Source: Methylovulum sp. (GTDB lineage: Bacteria; Pseudomonadota; Gammaproteobacteria; Methylococcales; Methylomonadaceae). From it: a DNA stretch of 64,000 nucleotides. The stretch spans positions 1-64,000 of the forward strand of contig JAQTQZ010000017.1 of NCBI GenBank assembly GCA_028712695.1, in the 5' to 3' direction. The notes beneath the pieces were generated by a model. That model had not been told where the DNA came from. It was given only the letters and a program-made list of their open reading frames with translations, and did not search any database. The translations under genes and the position numbers were made by a program. The stretch's first letter is position 1. Each line of letters begins with the position of its first letter. Of the stretch, positions 1 through 10,658 are shown in pieces.

Positions 1-145
1 TTCTGGCACGGTTACGCCGAAAGTCGAAGTGTTACAGCAAGAGCATGGATATGCTGAAGCATTCCGTCATGCTTTTGATGCTCAAATGGAATGGCGAACT
101 GAATGCTATACTTTATTAACAATACCATTATTTACACTCCCTGGC
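1..145 (+). pseudogene. Unidentified coding remnant cut by an insertion sequence
   Basis: An open frame enters from the window edge and reads as ordinary protein (for example QQEHGYAEAFRHAFDAQMEW) for about 45 codons. It then runs into the IS3 transposase DNA, where the same frame becomes nonsense. I do not recognise the family. The simplest reading is a chromosomal gene interrupted by the insertion sequence that follows. It could also be a chance open frame, since only the 3' part is visible. Confidence 0.3.
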
Positions 146-640
146 AAAGCCGAACCACGTATGGACGACGGATATAACCTACGTCTGGACATTGGAAGGC
201 TGGCTTTATGTGTCTGTCGTCGTGGATTTGTTTTCACGGCAAGCCGTGGGTTGGGCAATTGATGACCATATGCGCACATCCTTGTGTGTCCAAGCCCTGC
301 AAACGGCGTTTTGGCGCCGGAAACCCGCTCCGGGATTGCTTCACCATTCGGATAGGGGCAGCCAATACGCCAGTTCCGAATACCGCCAGCATTTAAGCGT
401 CATGAAGATGAAACAGAGCATGAGCCGCAAAGGCGATTGTTGGGATAATAGCCCAACCGAACGGGTATTCCGTAGCCTAAAATACGAACAATTGAATTAC
501 GAAAGGTTCAAGACAAAGGCTGCCACAAACACAGCATTATTGATGTGTTGCTTTTTATAACGGCAGGCGTTCGCATTCGACACTAGGCTATAAAACGCCT
601 TTGGAATTTGAACGGGAATTTTACAGCAAGGTTGCCTAAG
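146..640 (+). pseudogene. IS3-family transposase OrfB, truncated and frameshifted
   Basis: The translation shows the DDE integrase core of IS3 OrfB: WTTDITY (first Asp), HHSDRGSQY (second Asp) and the NSPTERVFRSLKYE stretch (Glu). The C-terminal signature FYNGRR then HSTLGYKTPLEFE is present but in another frame, so at least one frameshift lies around 525-565, after KTKAAT. The N-terminal half of OrfB and all of OrfA are missing, so the copy is dead. The last codons (FYSKVA, stop) end near 640 and are followed by a TGTCCGGTTTTTGTTGACC-like terminus. Confidence 0.85.
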
Positions 641-672
641 AAAGTGTCCGGTTTTTGTTGACCATTACAGTC
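641..672. mobile_element. Probable right terminus of the IS3 element
   Basis: Immediately after the transposase stop lies the short AT/GT-rich string TGTCCGGTTTTTGTTGACCA, the usual arrangement for the right inverted repeat of an IS3-type element. The left end is not visible, so the inverted-repeat match cannot be tested here. Confidence 0.45.
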
Positions 673-903
673 CGCCGCGGCGCGCAACTCCCCTACGGTA
701 CACACTGCGCACCACTGGCTACCCCAAATGACTTGACGCCGTGTCGGGATGCCTTGCATTTTGTCTCCGCCCTCGCTACCGCTCGGACTCCGACAAAACG
801 CCCGGCCTTACAGCTACGCAGGGGGCGTCGTACACCGCTCCACTAACGTTACGCTTCCTGCTCTCCTTCACTGCATCCGGTTAAGCCTGAACATCGGCGC
901 ACC

Positions 904-1229
904 GCTTCACCGATACGGGCAATTTTTCGGCAAGCGTTTGAAGCGGCTGATTTGCCGTATTTTAACCCGCACAGTTTCCGCAAAACGTTGGTGACGCTTG
1001 GGCAACAGCTTTGCCAATCGCCGGAGGAATTAAATCTTGGAGCCAAAACTTAGGCCATGAGGATATTTTGACCACGCTATACAGTTATGGCAAAGTGCAA
1101 CAGCATCGGCAAGGGGAAATTTTGCAGCCGTTAAAAATGTCCCGTGTGTCCAATAGCCAAAATGTGGATGAATTTGCGAGGGCGATTCTTAAGACACTAG
1201 CCAGCCAAAACTTACACAGCGGGGCTTAA
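904..1229 (+). pseudogene. Tyrosine recombinase C-terminal fragment, frameshifted
   Basis: Reading from about 904 gives PIRAIFRQAFEAADLPYFNP followed by HSFRKTLVTLG, the H-x-x-R box of phage-type integrases. After a frameshift near 1025 the sequence continues SWSQNLGHEDILTTLYSYGKV, with the second catalytic His and the Tyr nucleophile, then runs to a stop at 1229. The N-terminal half and the first catalytic Arg are missing. Together with the adjacent IS remnant it marks an old integration site close to tRNA-Pro. Confidence 0.75.
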
Positions 1230-1525
1230 CCATGATTGATTATCTTAAGGGCTTTATTACCCGCCAAGCTCATGTTGCTAGTAGCAGCCTGATCTATGCA
1301 ATCACTCCATCAGCGGCTTTCTGCACTCAAGGTAGTTGGCTCTGTTGTAAGCATTGCGTATTCCGTTTTTGCCAGTATGCGCTAAGGCAACTAACAATAA
1401 ACTTTATGGAAGAGGTGTATAGAAGATAAAAAACTACTTATTTGAGACAACCGTTTAAATGTTATCCCAAAAAGTAATTTTTCTATTTTTACTAAAAATG
1501 GGATTTTGTATCTCATTGATTCAAT
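1230..1525. other. Intergenic stretch without recognisable genes
   Basis: About 300 bases between the recombinase remnant and tRNA-Pro. Only short open frames with no recognisable protein content occur, and the part next to the tRNA is AT-rich. Confidence 0.5.
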
Positions 1526-1602
<77 letters not shown>

Positions 1603-1618
1603 GCATATTGAAACAAAA

Positions 1619-1936
1619 CATTCAGTTTAAAATATTATAAACATAACCCATAAAGAGTCAGTGATTATACTACATAGACGAGCTTAATTTATAAAAAACT
1701 ATCGTGGCAAGGCAAATGTATTTGACTATTTAAAGCGTCATACAATCAAATAGTTACATAAAAACCTGTTTTTTTAGGCTTTTTGTGATTTTATCCAATT
1801 GATTTTAGAGGCTTAATATCATATACGCTGGCCTTGTATCCATAGCTTGCGTGTCCCCCGCCACCTAACTGACTATTTGCTGTTTTCCAACAGCAGCAAT
1901 CAGTATTCTTCCAACATGACAGGGTTTGCTGAGTTA
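1619..1936. other. Intergenic region downstream of ihfA
   Basis: About 320 bases with no convincing gene. On the minus strand, near 1762-1788, there is a weak stem (AAAGCCT with AGGTTTT, including one G-U pair) followed by five T residues; it could be a poor intrinsic terminator for the ihfA operon. Nothing else is recognisable. Confidence 0.35.
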
Positions 1937-2233
1937 TTACTCGACTCCAGTATAAGTTTCCACCCGGGCTTTCAGTTTTTGCCCAGACCGGAATGTCACC
2001 ACACGTCTAGCCGTTATCGGGATTTCTTCGCCTGTTTTAGGATTTCTGCCAGGGCGACTATTTTTATCCCGCAGTTCAAATTTACCAAAGCCAGAAATTT
2101 TTACCTGTCGCCCTTGCTCCAAGGAACTTTTTATTTCTTCAAAAAACAGTTCGACAATTTCTTTGGCTTCACGTTTATTTAAGCCCAGTTCATCAAGCAA
2201 CTCTTCAGCAAAGTCCGCTTTCGTTAATGCCAT
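1937..2233 (-). CDS. ihfA: Integration host factor subunit alpha
   Basis: The 98-residue product is a full-length HU/IHF-family protein. It starts [25 protein letters not shown], has the beta-arm region with [12 protein letters not shown] containing the DNA-intercalating proline, and ends near residue 98 like other IHF alpha chains. IHF alpha pairs with IHF beta to bend DNA at promoters and recombination sites. It is the last gene of the translation operon, three bases after the pheT stop, the order seen in enterobacteria (pheST-ihfA). Confidence 0.97.
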   Translation of the reverse strand: MALTKADFAEELLDELGLNKREAKEIVELFFEEIKSSLEQGRQVKISGFGKFELRDKNSRPGRNPKTGEEIPITARRVVTFRSGQKLKARVETYTGVE

Positions 2234-2236
2234 GTA

Positions 2237-4612
2237 TTAATCCCTCAGTTTTGCACTAATTTTTTCAATCAAGGTGTTTAACAAGCTGTTGATTACAGTA
2301 TCGATTTCAGCATCTGTTAGTGTTTGGGTATTATTTTGCAGAACTAACCCCAGTGCAATGCTTTTATAGCCTTCGTCAACACCTTTACCTCGATAGATGT
2401 CAAAAATAACAATGTCTTGGAGGCTAGGCTCATTGCAGCTTTTGATGTGGGCGGTTAATTGTTCCGCAGTAACGCCTTCTTTAACAATTAATGCTAAGTC
2501 ACGGCGCACTAAAGGGTATTTCGACAATGGTTTGAATACCGGTATGCTTTTATTAAGCAACAGATTTTGATCCAGTTCAAATAAGAAGACTTGGGTTTCA
2601 AAACCTAGCTGTTTTTCCAGCGTTGGATGCAGCATACCTAACCAACCTATGCTCTCGCCTGTAGCTGATAAAATTTCAGCCGTTTGGCCTGGGTGTAATG
2701 CCGTCTGATTTGCCGACATGAATTGCACATTGCAAGCCGTTAGGCCAAACATCGCTTCCACATCGGCCTTGACATCAAAAAAATCAATTTTGCGGATTTT
2801 TTCGCCCCATTGTTCATTGTAAGCACTACCTAATGCCAAACCGGCAAGCATTTTTTGTTGCTGTATTTGCCCCTCTTTTGTAACAAAACGCAGGCCTGTC
2901 TCAAACAGGCGAACCCGGTTTTGCTGGCGATTGGTATTGTGCAAAGCCACTTTCAAAAGCCCGCACCACAAGGTAGTGCGCATGACCGCCATTTCCGATG
3001 AAATGGGATTTTTTAAGCTAATTACTTCATCTACGGGCGCGACGATTTTTTGGATGTGTTCATCAACAAAGCTGTAAGTGATAGCCTCCTGATAACCTCT
3101 GTCAACCAATAAATCCTTAACCCGCTCTATATCCATTACCGCTTCAGTCGCTGGGCTTAACTCCGAGCGCATTAACAATCGGTTATTAGGCAGCTTGTTA
3201 TAACCATAGATGCGGGCAATTTCTTCGATTAAGTCGGCTTCAATCGCTATGTCAAATCGGAAGCCTGGCGGCGTGACCAACCAACCATCAGATTGTGTTT
3301 GTACGGACATGCCTAGGCGTTGGACAATATCAACGATTTCTTCATCAACAAGTGTAACGCCCAATATTTTTGCGGCACGTTCTTTCCTGAGCAATATGGC
3401 TGTCCGTTCAGGCAGTGCGGAATCCGTTGTTATTTCTGTGATTGCCCCGGCATTTCCGCCGGCAATGTCGATAATTAATTGGCTAGCCCGTTCAATGGCC
3501 CGGTGCTGTAAAGTTGCATCGACACCACGTTCAAAACGGTGTGACGAGTCAGTATGCAAGCCAAACCGGCGCGCTTTACCTGCAATACTTTGCGGTGCAA
3601 AAAACGCGCATTCCAGAAATACATTGCGGGTGTCGCCACTGACAGCGGAATCACTGCCGCCCATGATACCGGCAAGCGCTAATGCCTGTTTGTCGTCGGC
3701 GATAATTAACGCCTCGCTGTCGAGCTTAATGGTTTGGCCATTTAGCAAGGTTAATGCTTCGTCTGTTCGGGCATAACGCACCGTGATTGCGCCATTTAAT
3801 TTATCAGCATCAAACGCATGCAAGGGCTGCCCCAATTCTATCAGCACGTAATTGGTGACATCAACAAGAGGGCCTAGGCTACGCAACCCAGAACGGCGCA
3901 AACGTTCCTGCATCCATAGTGGTGTCTCTGCGTTAGGGTTTACATCTTTAATCAATCGGCCTAAATAGCGTGGACAGGCAGTAGTGGCTTCTACATTGAC
4001 CGTCAATATATCTTGATGCGTGATCGTGACAGCTTCATTTGAGGTAGCTGTCCAAGCCATTTGGTTGAGGACAGCCACCTCACGGGCAATGCCTTCAACG
4101 CTCAAACAATCGGCACGGTTTGGCGTCAAGTCAATTTCAATAAGCGTATCGTTAAGCGCCAAGTATTCACGGATATCGACTCCAACAGGCGCATCTACAG
4201 CCAGTTCCATCAAGCCATTGGCATCGGCGGCCAATCCCAGCTCTTTTTCCGAACACAACATGCCAAACGATTCTACGCCGCGCAGTTTAGATTTTTTGAT
4301 TTTAAAATCACCCGGCAGAACAGCACCACACAGCGCCACAGGGATTTTTAGACCCACACGGACATTACTGGCACCACAAACAATCTGCAATGGCTCGGCC
4401 GCACTGACGGCAACCTGACAAACACGCAGGCGATCGGCATCAGGATGCTGCCCCATGGCTAACACTTCGCCGACCACAACGCCACTGAACACAGCGGCAG
4501 CAGGCTGGACAGAATCCACTTCAAGGCCTGCCATAGTCAATTGTGCAGTTAACTCTTCCGTATTGATAGCTGGATTGACGTATTCCCTTAACCAAGCTTC
4601 ACTAATTTGCAT
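2237..4612 (-). CDS. pheT: Phenylalanyl-tRNA synthetase beta chain
   Basis: The 791-residue protein has the family's full length. It carries the N-terminal tRNA-binding (EMAP/OB) domain at roughly residues 40-150 (GVVVGEVL, HPDADRLRVCQV), the B3/B4 editing domain and B5 in the middle, the catalytic-like core, and a C-terminal anticodon-binding FDX domain (PLSKYPLVRRDLALIV). With PheS it forms an (alpha-beta)2 enzyme that charges tRNA-Phe; the beta chain edits mischarged tyrosine. It lies 17 bases after pheS and directly before ihfA. Confidence 0.97.
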   Translation of the reverse strand: MQISEAWLREYVNPAINTEELTAQLTMAGLEVDSVQPAAAVFSGVVVGEVLAMGQHPDADRLRVCQVAVSAAEPLQIVCGASNVRVGLKIPVALCGAVLPGDFKIKKSKLRGVESFGMLCSEKELGLAADANGLMELAVDAPVGVDIREYLALNDTLIEIDLTPNRADCLSVEGIAREVAVLNQMAWTATSNEAVTITHQDILTVNVEATTACPRYLGRLIKDVNPNAETPLWMQERLRRSGLRSLGPLVDVTNYVLIELGQPLHAFDADKLNGAITVRYARTDEALTLLNGQTIKLDSEALIIADDKQALALAGIMGGSDSAVSGDTRNVFLECAFFAPQSIAGKARRFGLHTDSSHRFERGVDATLQHRAIERASQLIIDIAGGNAGAITEITTDSALPERTAILLRKERAAKILGVTLVDEEIVDIVQRLGMSVQTQSDGWLVTPPGFRFDIAIEADLIEEIARIYGYNKLPNNRLLMRSELSPATEAVMDIERVKDLLVDRGYQEAITYSFVDEHIQKIVAPVDEVISLKNPISSEMAVMRTTLWCGLLKVALHNTNRQQNRVRLFETGLRFVTKEGQIQQQKMLAGLALGSAYNEQWGEKIRKIDFFDVKADVEAMFGLTACNVQFMSANQTALHPGQTAEILSATGESIGWLGMLHPTLEKQLGFETQVFLFELDQNLLLNKSIPVFKPLSKYPLVRRDLALIVKEGVTAEQLTAHIKSCNEPSLQDIVIFDIYRGKGVDEGYKSIALGLVLQNNTQTLTDAEIDTVINSLLNTLIEKISAKLRD

Positions 4613-4629
4613 GATTCAAACGTTCCTGC

Positions 4630-5769
<1,140 letters not shown>

Positions 5770-6135
5770 CTACTGGACTGGACTTTGATTAGCTTTGGCT
5801 ATTTTTGCTATTTCCCCGAAAGCGTCAATATCGCGCACGGCAATATCGGCTAATACTTTTCGGTCAATGGCCACGTTAGCATTGCTCAAGCCATTAATTA
5901 ACCGGCTGTAAGATATTCCATATTGACGCGCAGCCGCGTTAATACGGACTATCCACAATGCGCGGAATTGACGTTTTCTTTGTTTGCGGTCACGATACGC
6001 ATACTGACCCGCCTTAATGACCGCTTGTTTGGCTACGCGATAAACCCGGCTACGGGCACCGTAATAACCTTTGGCTTGTTTTAAAATCTTCTTGTGTCTG
6101 GCTCTGGCAGTTACGCCACGTTTTACTCTAGGCAT
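5770..6135 (-). CDS. rplT: Large ribosomal subunit protein bL20
   Basis: The 121-residue basic protein matches L20 end to end: [34 protein letters not shown], then [18 protein letters not shown] and the C-terminal helical globule. It binds 23S rRNA early in 50S assembly. In enterobacteria it also represses its own operon by binding the rpmI leader. It follows rpmI by 14 bases. Confidence 0.98.
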   Translation of the reverse strand: MPRVKRGVTARARHKKILKQAKGYYGARSRVYRVAKQAVIKAGQYAYRDRKQRKRQFRALWIVRINAAARQYGISYSRLINGLSNANVAIDRKVLADIAVRDIDAFGEIAKIAKANQSPVQ

Positions 6136-6149
6136 TGCTATTCTCCCTG

Positions 6150-6347
6150 TTAGCTATAAGGCATCATGCGGGCTACCATACGCACATCCGAAGCATGCAC
6201 AGTAGCTGGTTTACGTAACTGTCTTTTTCTTTTGGTGGTTTTTTTGGTCAAAATATGTCGGCGGTGTGACTGACCACATTTGAAACCGCCATTGCCTGTA
6301 CGTCTTAAACGTTTGGCAGCGCCACGGTTTGTTTTAATTTTTGGCAT
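6150..6347 (-). CDS. rpmI: Large ribosomal subunit protein bL35
   Basis: This short protein of 65 residues has the diagnostic [20 protein letters not shown] start and a Lys/Arg-rich body ([20 protein letters not shown]). It sits between infC and rplT in the standard order. The 245-base gap upstream contains a two-tier stem typical of a leader target for L20. Confidence 0.97.
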   Translation of the reverse strand: MPKIKTNRGAAKRLRRTGNGGFKCGQSHRRHILTKKTTKRKRQLRKPATVHASDVRMVARMMPYS

Positions 6348-6479
6348 TTGTTTGCTCCAATTAAATAAATAGTAAAAAATCCCTGAGATAAACCCAGCAA
6401 GGCAAAATGCGCTGGCCCTGAAGAATTATCGCATCATAGCGCGATGCTTTAACAAAACATCCAATGTCTTGTAGAAAAC

Positions 6480-6573
6480 AGCTTCAAAATGAAGCTATTA
6501 AGGTTTGCACACCATTTCGCATGGGTATTTGTTTTTTCGACCGAAGAGAAAAAACAGCCCAATAAATGGTGTG
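6480..6573 (-). promoter_or_regulatory. rpmI-rplT leader, two-tier RNA stem
   Basis: On the minus strand CACACCATTT pairs with AAATGGTGTG (ends at 6573 and 6508). Nested inside, TGTTTTTTC pairs perfectly with GAAAAAACA (6556-6548 with 6538-6530). A further hairpin, AGCTTC-ATTTT-GAAGCT followed by GTTTTCT, lies just downstream near 6480-6496. The position in front of rpmI matches the autogenous L20 leader known in enterobacteria and the distinct L20 leader of Firmicutes; L20 binding here is inference. Confidence 0.5.
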
Positions 6574-6592
6574 TTAGTTATAGATGGTAGGA

Positions 6593-7117
6593 TTATTTTT
6601 TCTTTTTAGGCGACATGACCATAACCATTTGGCGGCCTTCCATTTTTGGAAACTGCTCAACAACGGCTATTTCTTCCAGATCTTTTTCGATACGTTTCAG
6701 TTGATCCATACCAATTTCCCGATGCGCCATTTCCCGACCACGGTATCTAACCGTAATTTTAGTTTTATCGCCGTCATTAAGGAATTTAGTTAAACTTTTT
6801 AGTTTAACTTGGTAATCGCCTTCATCCGTTCCTGGTCTGAATTTGATTTCTTTGACCTGAATCTGTTTTTGTTTCTTTTTGGCAATTTGCAGTTTTTTAT
6901 TTTGTTCAAACTGGAATTTGCCATAATTCATTATCCTACAAACGGGAGGATCCGCATTCGGTGATATTTCCACCAAGTCCAAGTCAGCGGCATAAGCAAT
7001 CTGTTTAGCTTCATCCAGTGAGATAATACCCAACGATTCCCCTTCTGCGCCTGTTACTCTTACTCGCCTAGCGGTAATCATATCATTAATGCGCGTTTCA
7101 TCTTTTTTAGCAGCGAT
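6593..7117 (-). CDS. infC: Translation initiation factor IF-3, AUC start
   Basis: IF-3 proofreads initiator tRNA and prevents premature subunit joining. I place the start at 7117, an ATC codon, giving [20 protein letters not shown] and 174 residues. A GGAGG lies eight bases before it, the residues upstream of the first ATG (7081) belong to the conserved IF-3 N-terminus, and the family is known for non-AUG starts (AUU in E. coli) that allow autogenous control. The N domain covers about 1-80 and the C domain 85-174 ([14 protein letters not shown]). The Shine-Dalgarno overlaps the end of thrS. Confidence 0.93.
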   Translation of the reverse strand: MAAKKDETRINDMITARRVRVTGAEGESLGIISLDEAKQIAYAADLDLVEISPNADPPVCRIMNYGKFQFEQNKKLQIAKKKQKQIQVKEIKFRPGTDEGDYQVKLKSLTKFLNDGDKTKITVRYRGREMAHREIGMDQLKRIEKDLEEIAVVEQFPKMEGRQMVMVMSPKKKK

Positions 7118-7134
7118 ACCTTAATCCTCCAAAA

Positions 7135-9045
7135 TTATTGTTTTCTATCGGCAATCTCTTGTCTTAACCGTTCGACAAATGAACTGATTGCCAGACCACC
7201 TAAATCATCACCTTTTTGCGTGCGTACTGTGATTTTTTGTTCTTCTAATTCCTTATCACCAATAATGACAAGATACGGTACACGCTGCATAGAATGCTCG
7301 CGGATTTTAAACCCGATTTTTTCATTTCTCAAGTCTATTTTTACCCTGAAGCCTTGTTTTTCGAGGTCTCGCATAGTCTTAAGCGCATAATCGTTATGGC
7401 GATCTGCAATAGTAAGGACAACTGCCTGCACAGGTGACAACCAAACAGGGAATGTACCGGCATGTTGCTCAATTAAAATACCAATAAACCGTTCTAATGA
7501 ACCCAATATGGCACGATGAAGCATCACAGGAACTTGTTTAGAACCATCTTCCGCTATGTAGCTCGCATCTAGCCGGTTCGGCATGGAAAAATCAACCTGA
7601 ATGGTGCCGCATTGCCAGACTCGACCTATACAGTCTTTTAATGAGAATTCGATTTTAGGCCCATAAAAAGCGCCTTCGCCTGGTTGCAAGTCCCATTTCA
7701 GGCCTTTATTGTTTAAAGCCAGTTCTAACGCTGTTTCAGCCTTATCCCAAACAGCATCGTCACCTACCCTATTTTCCGGGCGGGTCGACAATTTTATAAT
7801 GACCTCTTCAAAACCAAAGTCTTTATAAACTTCAAACAGCATGTCAATAAACGTTGACACTTCAGGTTGGATTTGTGCTTCCGTGCAAAAAATATGCGCA
7901 TCATCCTGAACAAAATTCCTGACCCGCATCAGTCCGTGCAACGTACCTGAGGGCTCATTACGGTGGCAGGAACCAAATTCCGCCAATCGGATAGGCAGGT
8001 CACGATAACTTTTTATGCCTTGGTTATAGATCTGCACATGGCACGGACAATTCATCGGCTTGATCGCATAATCCCGATGTTCAGAATGCGTGGTGAAGAT
8101 CATGCTGCCAAACTTATCCCAATGGCCTGATTTTTCCCATAATGAGCGGTCTACAACTTGGGGGGTCTTAACTTCACCGTAACCATTGACGCGGAGTTTT
8201 TCGCGGATGTACTGTTCAACTTGCTGGTAAATGATCCAGCCTTTTTCATGCCAGAACACCATACCTGGCGCTTCTTCCTGGGTATGAAAAAAATCCAGTG
8301 TTTTTGCCAGCTTACGGTGATCGCGCTTTTCTGCTTCTTCCAAGCGGTGCAGATAAGCTTGCAATTCCTTTTTATCGCCCCACGCTGTGCCATAAATACG
8401 TTGCAGCATTTCATTATTGGAATCGCCTCGCCAGTAAGCGCCGGCAATTTTCATTAATTTAAATGCGCTTAACTTGCCTGTGCTAGGGGCATGGGGACCA
8501 CGGCATAAATCAGTAAATTCACCTTGTGCATATAAAGACAAGTCTTGGTCGGCAGGAATGGATTCGATAATTTCTGCCTTATAGGCTTCGCCTTGCCCCC
8601 TAAAAAACTTTACAGCTTCATCCCTAGACAGCACCGAGCGGGTAATCTTATGGTCTTCCGCAACCAATTGCTGCATTTTTGCTTCAATGGCCACCAAATC
8701 ATCCGGCGTAAAGGCCCTTTGATAGGCAAAGTCATAGTAAAAACCGTTTTCAATGACAGGGCCTATAGTGACTTGCGCATCTGGAAACAATTGTTTAACG
8801 GCTTGAGCCAGCAAATGCGCCGTTGAATGACGGATGACATCTATGCCATCTTCATCTTTTGCAGTGATAATTTGCAGCGTGGCATCTTGTTCAATGAGCG
8901 TACTGGCATCAACAAGCTGACCATTAACCTTGCCTGCCAAAGTAGCTTTGGCAAGCCCGGAACCAATAGACAAAGCGACATCCATTGCTGTAACAGCTTG
9001 GCTATATTCACGCTGAGAACCATCAGGGAGTGTGATTACTGGCAT
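7135..9045 (-). CDS. thrS: Threonyl-tRNA synthetase
   Basis: The 636-residue protein has all ThrRS modules: N-terminal TGS domain (residues 1-62), the editing domain with [11 protein letters not shown] and the CRGPH zinc/editing motif, the class II catalytic core ([30 protein letters not shown]), and the C-terminal anticodon-binding domain from about 535. It charges tRNA-Thr. It is the first gene of the seven-gene translation operon and ends 17 bases before the infC start. A promoter and a terminator-like hairpin lie upstream. Confidence 0.98.
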   Translation of the reverse strand: MPVITLPDGSQREYSQAVTAMDVALSIGSGLAKATLAGKVNGQLVDASTLIEQDATLQIITAKDEDGIDVIRHSTAHLLAQAVKQLFPDAQVTIGPVIENGFYYDFAYQRAFTPDDLVAIEAKMQQLVAEDHKITRSVLSRDEAVKFFRGQGEAYKAEIIESIPADQDLSLYAQGEFTDLCRGPHAPSTGKLSAFKLMKIAGAYWRGDSNNEMLQRIYGTAWGDKKELQAYLHRLEEAEKRDHRKLAKTLDFFHTQEEAPGMVFWHEKGWIIYQQVEQYIREKLRVNGYGEVKTPQVVDRSLWEKSGHWDKFGSMIFTTHSEHRDYAIKPMNCPCHVQIYNQGIKSYRDLPIRLAEFGSCHRNEPSGTLHGLMRVRNFVQDDAHIFCTEAQIQPEVSTFIDMLFEVYKDFGFEEVIIKLSTRPENRVGDDAVWDKAETALELALNNKGLKWDLQPGEGAFYGPKIEFSLKDCIGRVWQCGTIQVDFSMPNRLDASYIAEDGSKQVPVMLHRAILGSLERFIGILIEQHAGTFPVWLSPVQAVVLTIADRHNDYALKTMRDLEKQGFRVKIDLRNEKIGFKIREHSMQRVPYLVIIGDKELEEQKITVRTQKGDDLGGLAISSFVERLRQEIADRKQ

Positions 9046-9080
9046 TGTTTTTCGTCAACTCTGTTTTTAAATCCGACAAT

Positions 9081-9107
9081 AAAAAAAGCACTGCCGGGCA
9101 GTGCTTT
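9081..9107 (-). terminator. Attenuator-like intrinsic terminator in the thrS leader
   Basis: On the minus strand AAAGCACTG-CCCGG-CAGTGCTTT is followed by a run of seven T residues. It lies between the thrS promoter and the thrS start, 36 bases before the ATG. The flanking genes diverge, so no other transcript could need termination here. It is therefore probably a conditional terminator in the thrS leader. How readthrough would be controlled is not evident; no threonine-rich leader peptide is visible. Confidence 0.7.
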
Positions 9108-9171
9108 ATAAACTGGGCGAGTACGATGGCAACAAAAGCGATCGTTTCAACACTATTTATATAAACGGAAA

Positions 9172-9200
9172 ATCATACAGAGCTTAGTTGTTAATGTCAA
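9172..9200 (-). promoter_or_regulatory. Sigma70-type promoter for thrS operon
   Basis: On the minus strand TTGACA (9200-9195) and TATGAT (9177-9172) are separated by exactly 17 bases, close to the sigma70 consensus. Transcription would start near 9165 and give a leader of about 120 bases containing the hairpin at 9081-9107. Confidence 0.8.
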
Positions 9201-9319
9201 ATGCTAGTTATCCAATATGGATACCACACCAAATAACGTTCTCCCCCTTGCTTGTAGTTTTTTACTAAACTATAGCTAAAATGCTTCGCCCTACCACACT
9301 TACCTGACACATTATCGCC

Positions 9320-10006
9320 ATGCACATTATCCCATTCGGCTTGCTTTTTTCAGCGGCACTCGTTTTTACGGGGACGGGAAACGCTAATCCGCCACTTATC
9401 CCGCAAGACTTCACCTATGTGGACGAAACTGTCCCCAACATCAAATTGGCAATGAGCTATTGCACAGAGCAAAACTTTATCGGCAAACCCATCGACGGTT
9501 ATCTCAAGCCCCGTGCGATACTGACCCGTGCAGCGACCGATGCGCTGAGTGCCGTACAAAATGAATTGGCAGCTTTTGGCTTGGGCTTGAAAATTTTCGA
9601 TGCGTACCGTCCGCAACGGGCCGTTGACCATTTTGTGCGCTGGGCTGCCGATGCCGACGACACGGTGATGAAAAACACCCACTACCCGCATATCGACAAA
9701 GCCAAGCTTATTGGGGAAGGCTATATTTTATCGCACTCCGGCCACAGCCGAGGTAGCACGGTCGATTTGACGCTGGTGTCGCTAAGCAATGGGGAAGACC
9801 TCGATATGGGCGGCATTTTTGATTTTTTCGGCCCTGAGTCTTGGACAACCGCAGCAACGCCAACGCCGTCCCAACGGGCGCATCGCATGTTGTTGCAAGT
9901 GCTGATGGAACAACACGGATTTGTATATTACCCGAAAGAGTGGTGGCATTTCACGCTGAAAAACGAGCCCTACCCTGACACTTATTTCGACTTTCCCGTC
10001 CAATAG
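9320..10006 (+). CDS. D-Ala-D-Ala dipeptidase, VanX/DdpX family
   Basis: The 228-residue product starts with a signal peptide (residues 1-22), so it acts in the periplasm. It has the M15D zinc-site motifs: SGHSRGSTVDLTL (His and Asp ligands of the S-x-H-x-x-G-x-x-x-D pattern, residues about 145-157) and EWWHF near the C-terminus (catalytic Glu and third ligand). These enzymes split D-alanyl-D-alanine from peptidoglycan turnover; only some of them serve vancomycin resistance, and no van regulators are here. It diverges from thrS. Confidence 0.88.
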   Translation: MHIIPFGLLFSAALVFTGTGNANPPLIPQDFTYVDETVPNIKLAMSYCTEQNFIGKPIDGYLKPRAILTRAATDALSAVQNELAAFGLGLKIFDAYRPQRAVDHFVRWAADADDTVMKNTHYPHIDKAKLIGEGYILSHSGHSRGSTVDLTLVSLSNGEDLDMGGIFDFFGPESWTTAATPTPSQRAHRMLLQVLMEQHGFVYYPKEWWHFTLKNEPYPDTYFDFPVQ

Positions 10007-10082
10007 GCACCAGCGCCGGGAACTCAAAAAAGCCGGATAACAATGCAACATCCAACAAAAAAAACAATATGGGATCAAGCAC

Positions 10083-10592
10083 ATGAAGAAATTGGTCATT
10101 TATAATCATGGCAAAGACAGCATCCCTTGGGGCAAAAAGGCGCTTGCGCTTGCGCTGGCGGCGGTCGCCAAACGCCACGGCTACGAGGTCATCAGCCCGG
10201 ATTATCAACAGAGCAACGATCCTGATTGGCGCGTTGGGCAATTAGTGGCGATGGACTTATCCGCTTATGACGAAGTGGTGTTGGTCGGCTCCAGCATGGG
10301 CGCTTATGTCGCCACAGTCGCCTCGGAAATAATAAAACCACGCGGCTTGTTCCTGATCGCCCCGGCGTTTTATTTGCCAGGCTATCAGCGCACTGAATTC
10401 AAGCCTCACGCCGAGCAAAGCCTAGCAATCCATGGCTGGCAAGACAGCATTGTGCCCCCAGAAAATGCGTGGCGTTTTTGCCAACTGCACCATTTCCCTT
10501 TGTATATGCTGGACGGTGACCACCGCTTATTGAGTATGTTGCCGATTATGGCAGTTGAGTTCGAACGCCTGTTAGCGGCACTTGCTATTTGA
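10083..10592 (+). CDS. Small alpha/beta hydrolase, YqiA/UPF0227-like
   Basis: The 169-residue protein has a compact hydrolase fold without a lid. An N-terminal strand with NHGKDS is followed by the nucleophile elbow VGSSMGAYVA (G-x-S-x-G, Ser near residue 71), then IHGWQDSIVPPENA supplying the acid Asp and GDHRL supplying His. The substrate is unknown; relatives are esterases or thioesterases. There is no signal peptide, so it is cytoplasmic. It lies 76 bases after the dipeptidase and may be co-transcribed. Confidence 0.75.
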   Translation: MKKLVIYNHGKDSIPWGKKALALALAAVAKRHGYEVISPDYQQSNDPDWRVGQLVAMDLSAYDEVVLVGSSMGAYVATVASEIIKPRGLFLIAPAFYLPGYQRTEFKPHAEQSLAIHGWQDSIVPPENAWRFCQLHHFPLYMLDGDHRLLSMLPIMAVEFERLLAALAI

Positions 10593-10615
10593 CAATGGCG
10601 CTACCGGACTGACGG

Positions 10616-10644
10616 GTAGAAGCGCACCTAAGAGGCGCTTCTAC
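10616..10644. repeat. Perfect 10-bp inverted repeat
   Basis: GTAGAAGCGC and GCGCTTCTAC face each other across a nine-base loop in the gap between the convergent hydrolase and oxidoreductase genes. There is no clear T-run, so it resembles a dispersed REP-like palindrome more than an intrinsic terminator, though it may still stop transcription. Confidence 0.55.
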
Positions 10645-10658
10645 GATAACTAAAAATC

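Noticed and set aside
840-905. Integron attC-like core (GTTAAGC)
   Set aside because: Only one short core-like string is present; no paired core sites or palindromic attC structure, and no integron integrase.
9081-9107. Hairpin as an ordinary gene-end terminator
   Set aside because: Both neighbouring genes point away from it, so no transcript ends there by that route; its orientation and T-run fit a thrS leader attenuator.
9320-10006. Vancomycin-resistance gene vanX
   Set aside because: The enzyme family fits, but no vanA, vanH or van regulator is near and there is a signal peptide; a peptidoglycan turnover role is more likely.
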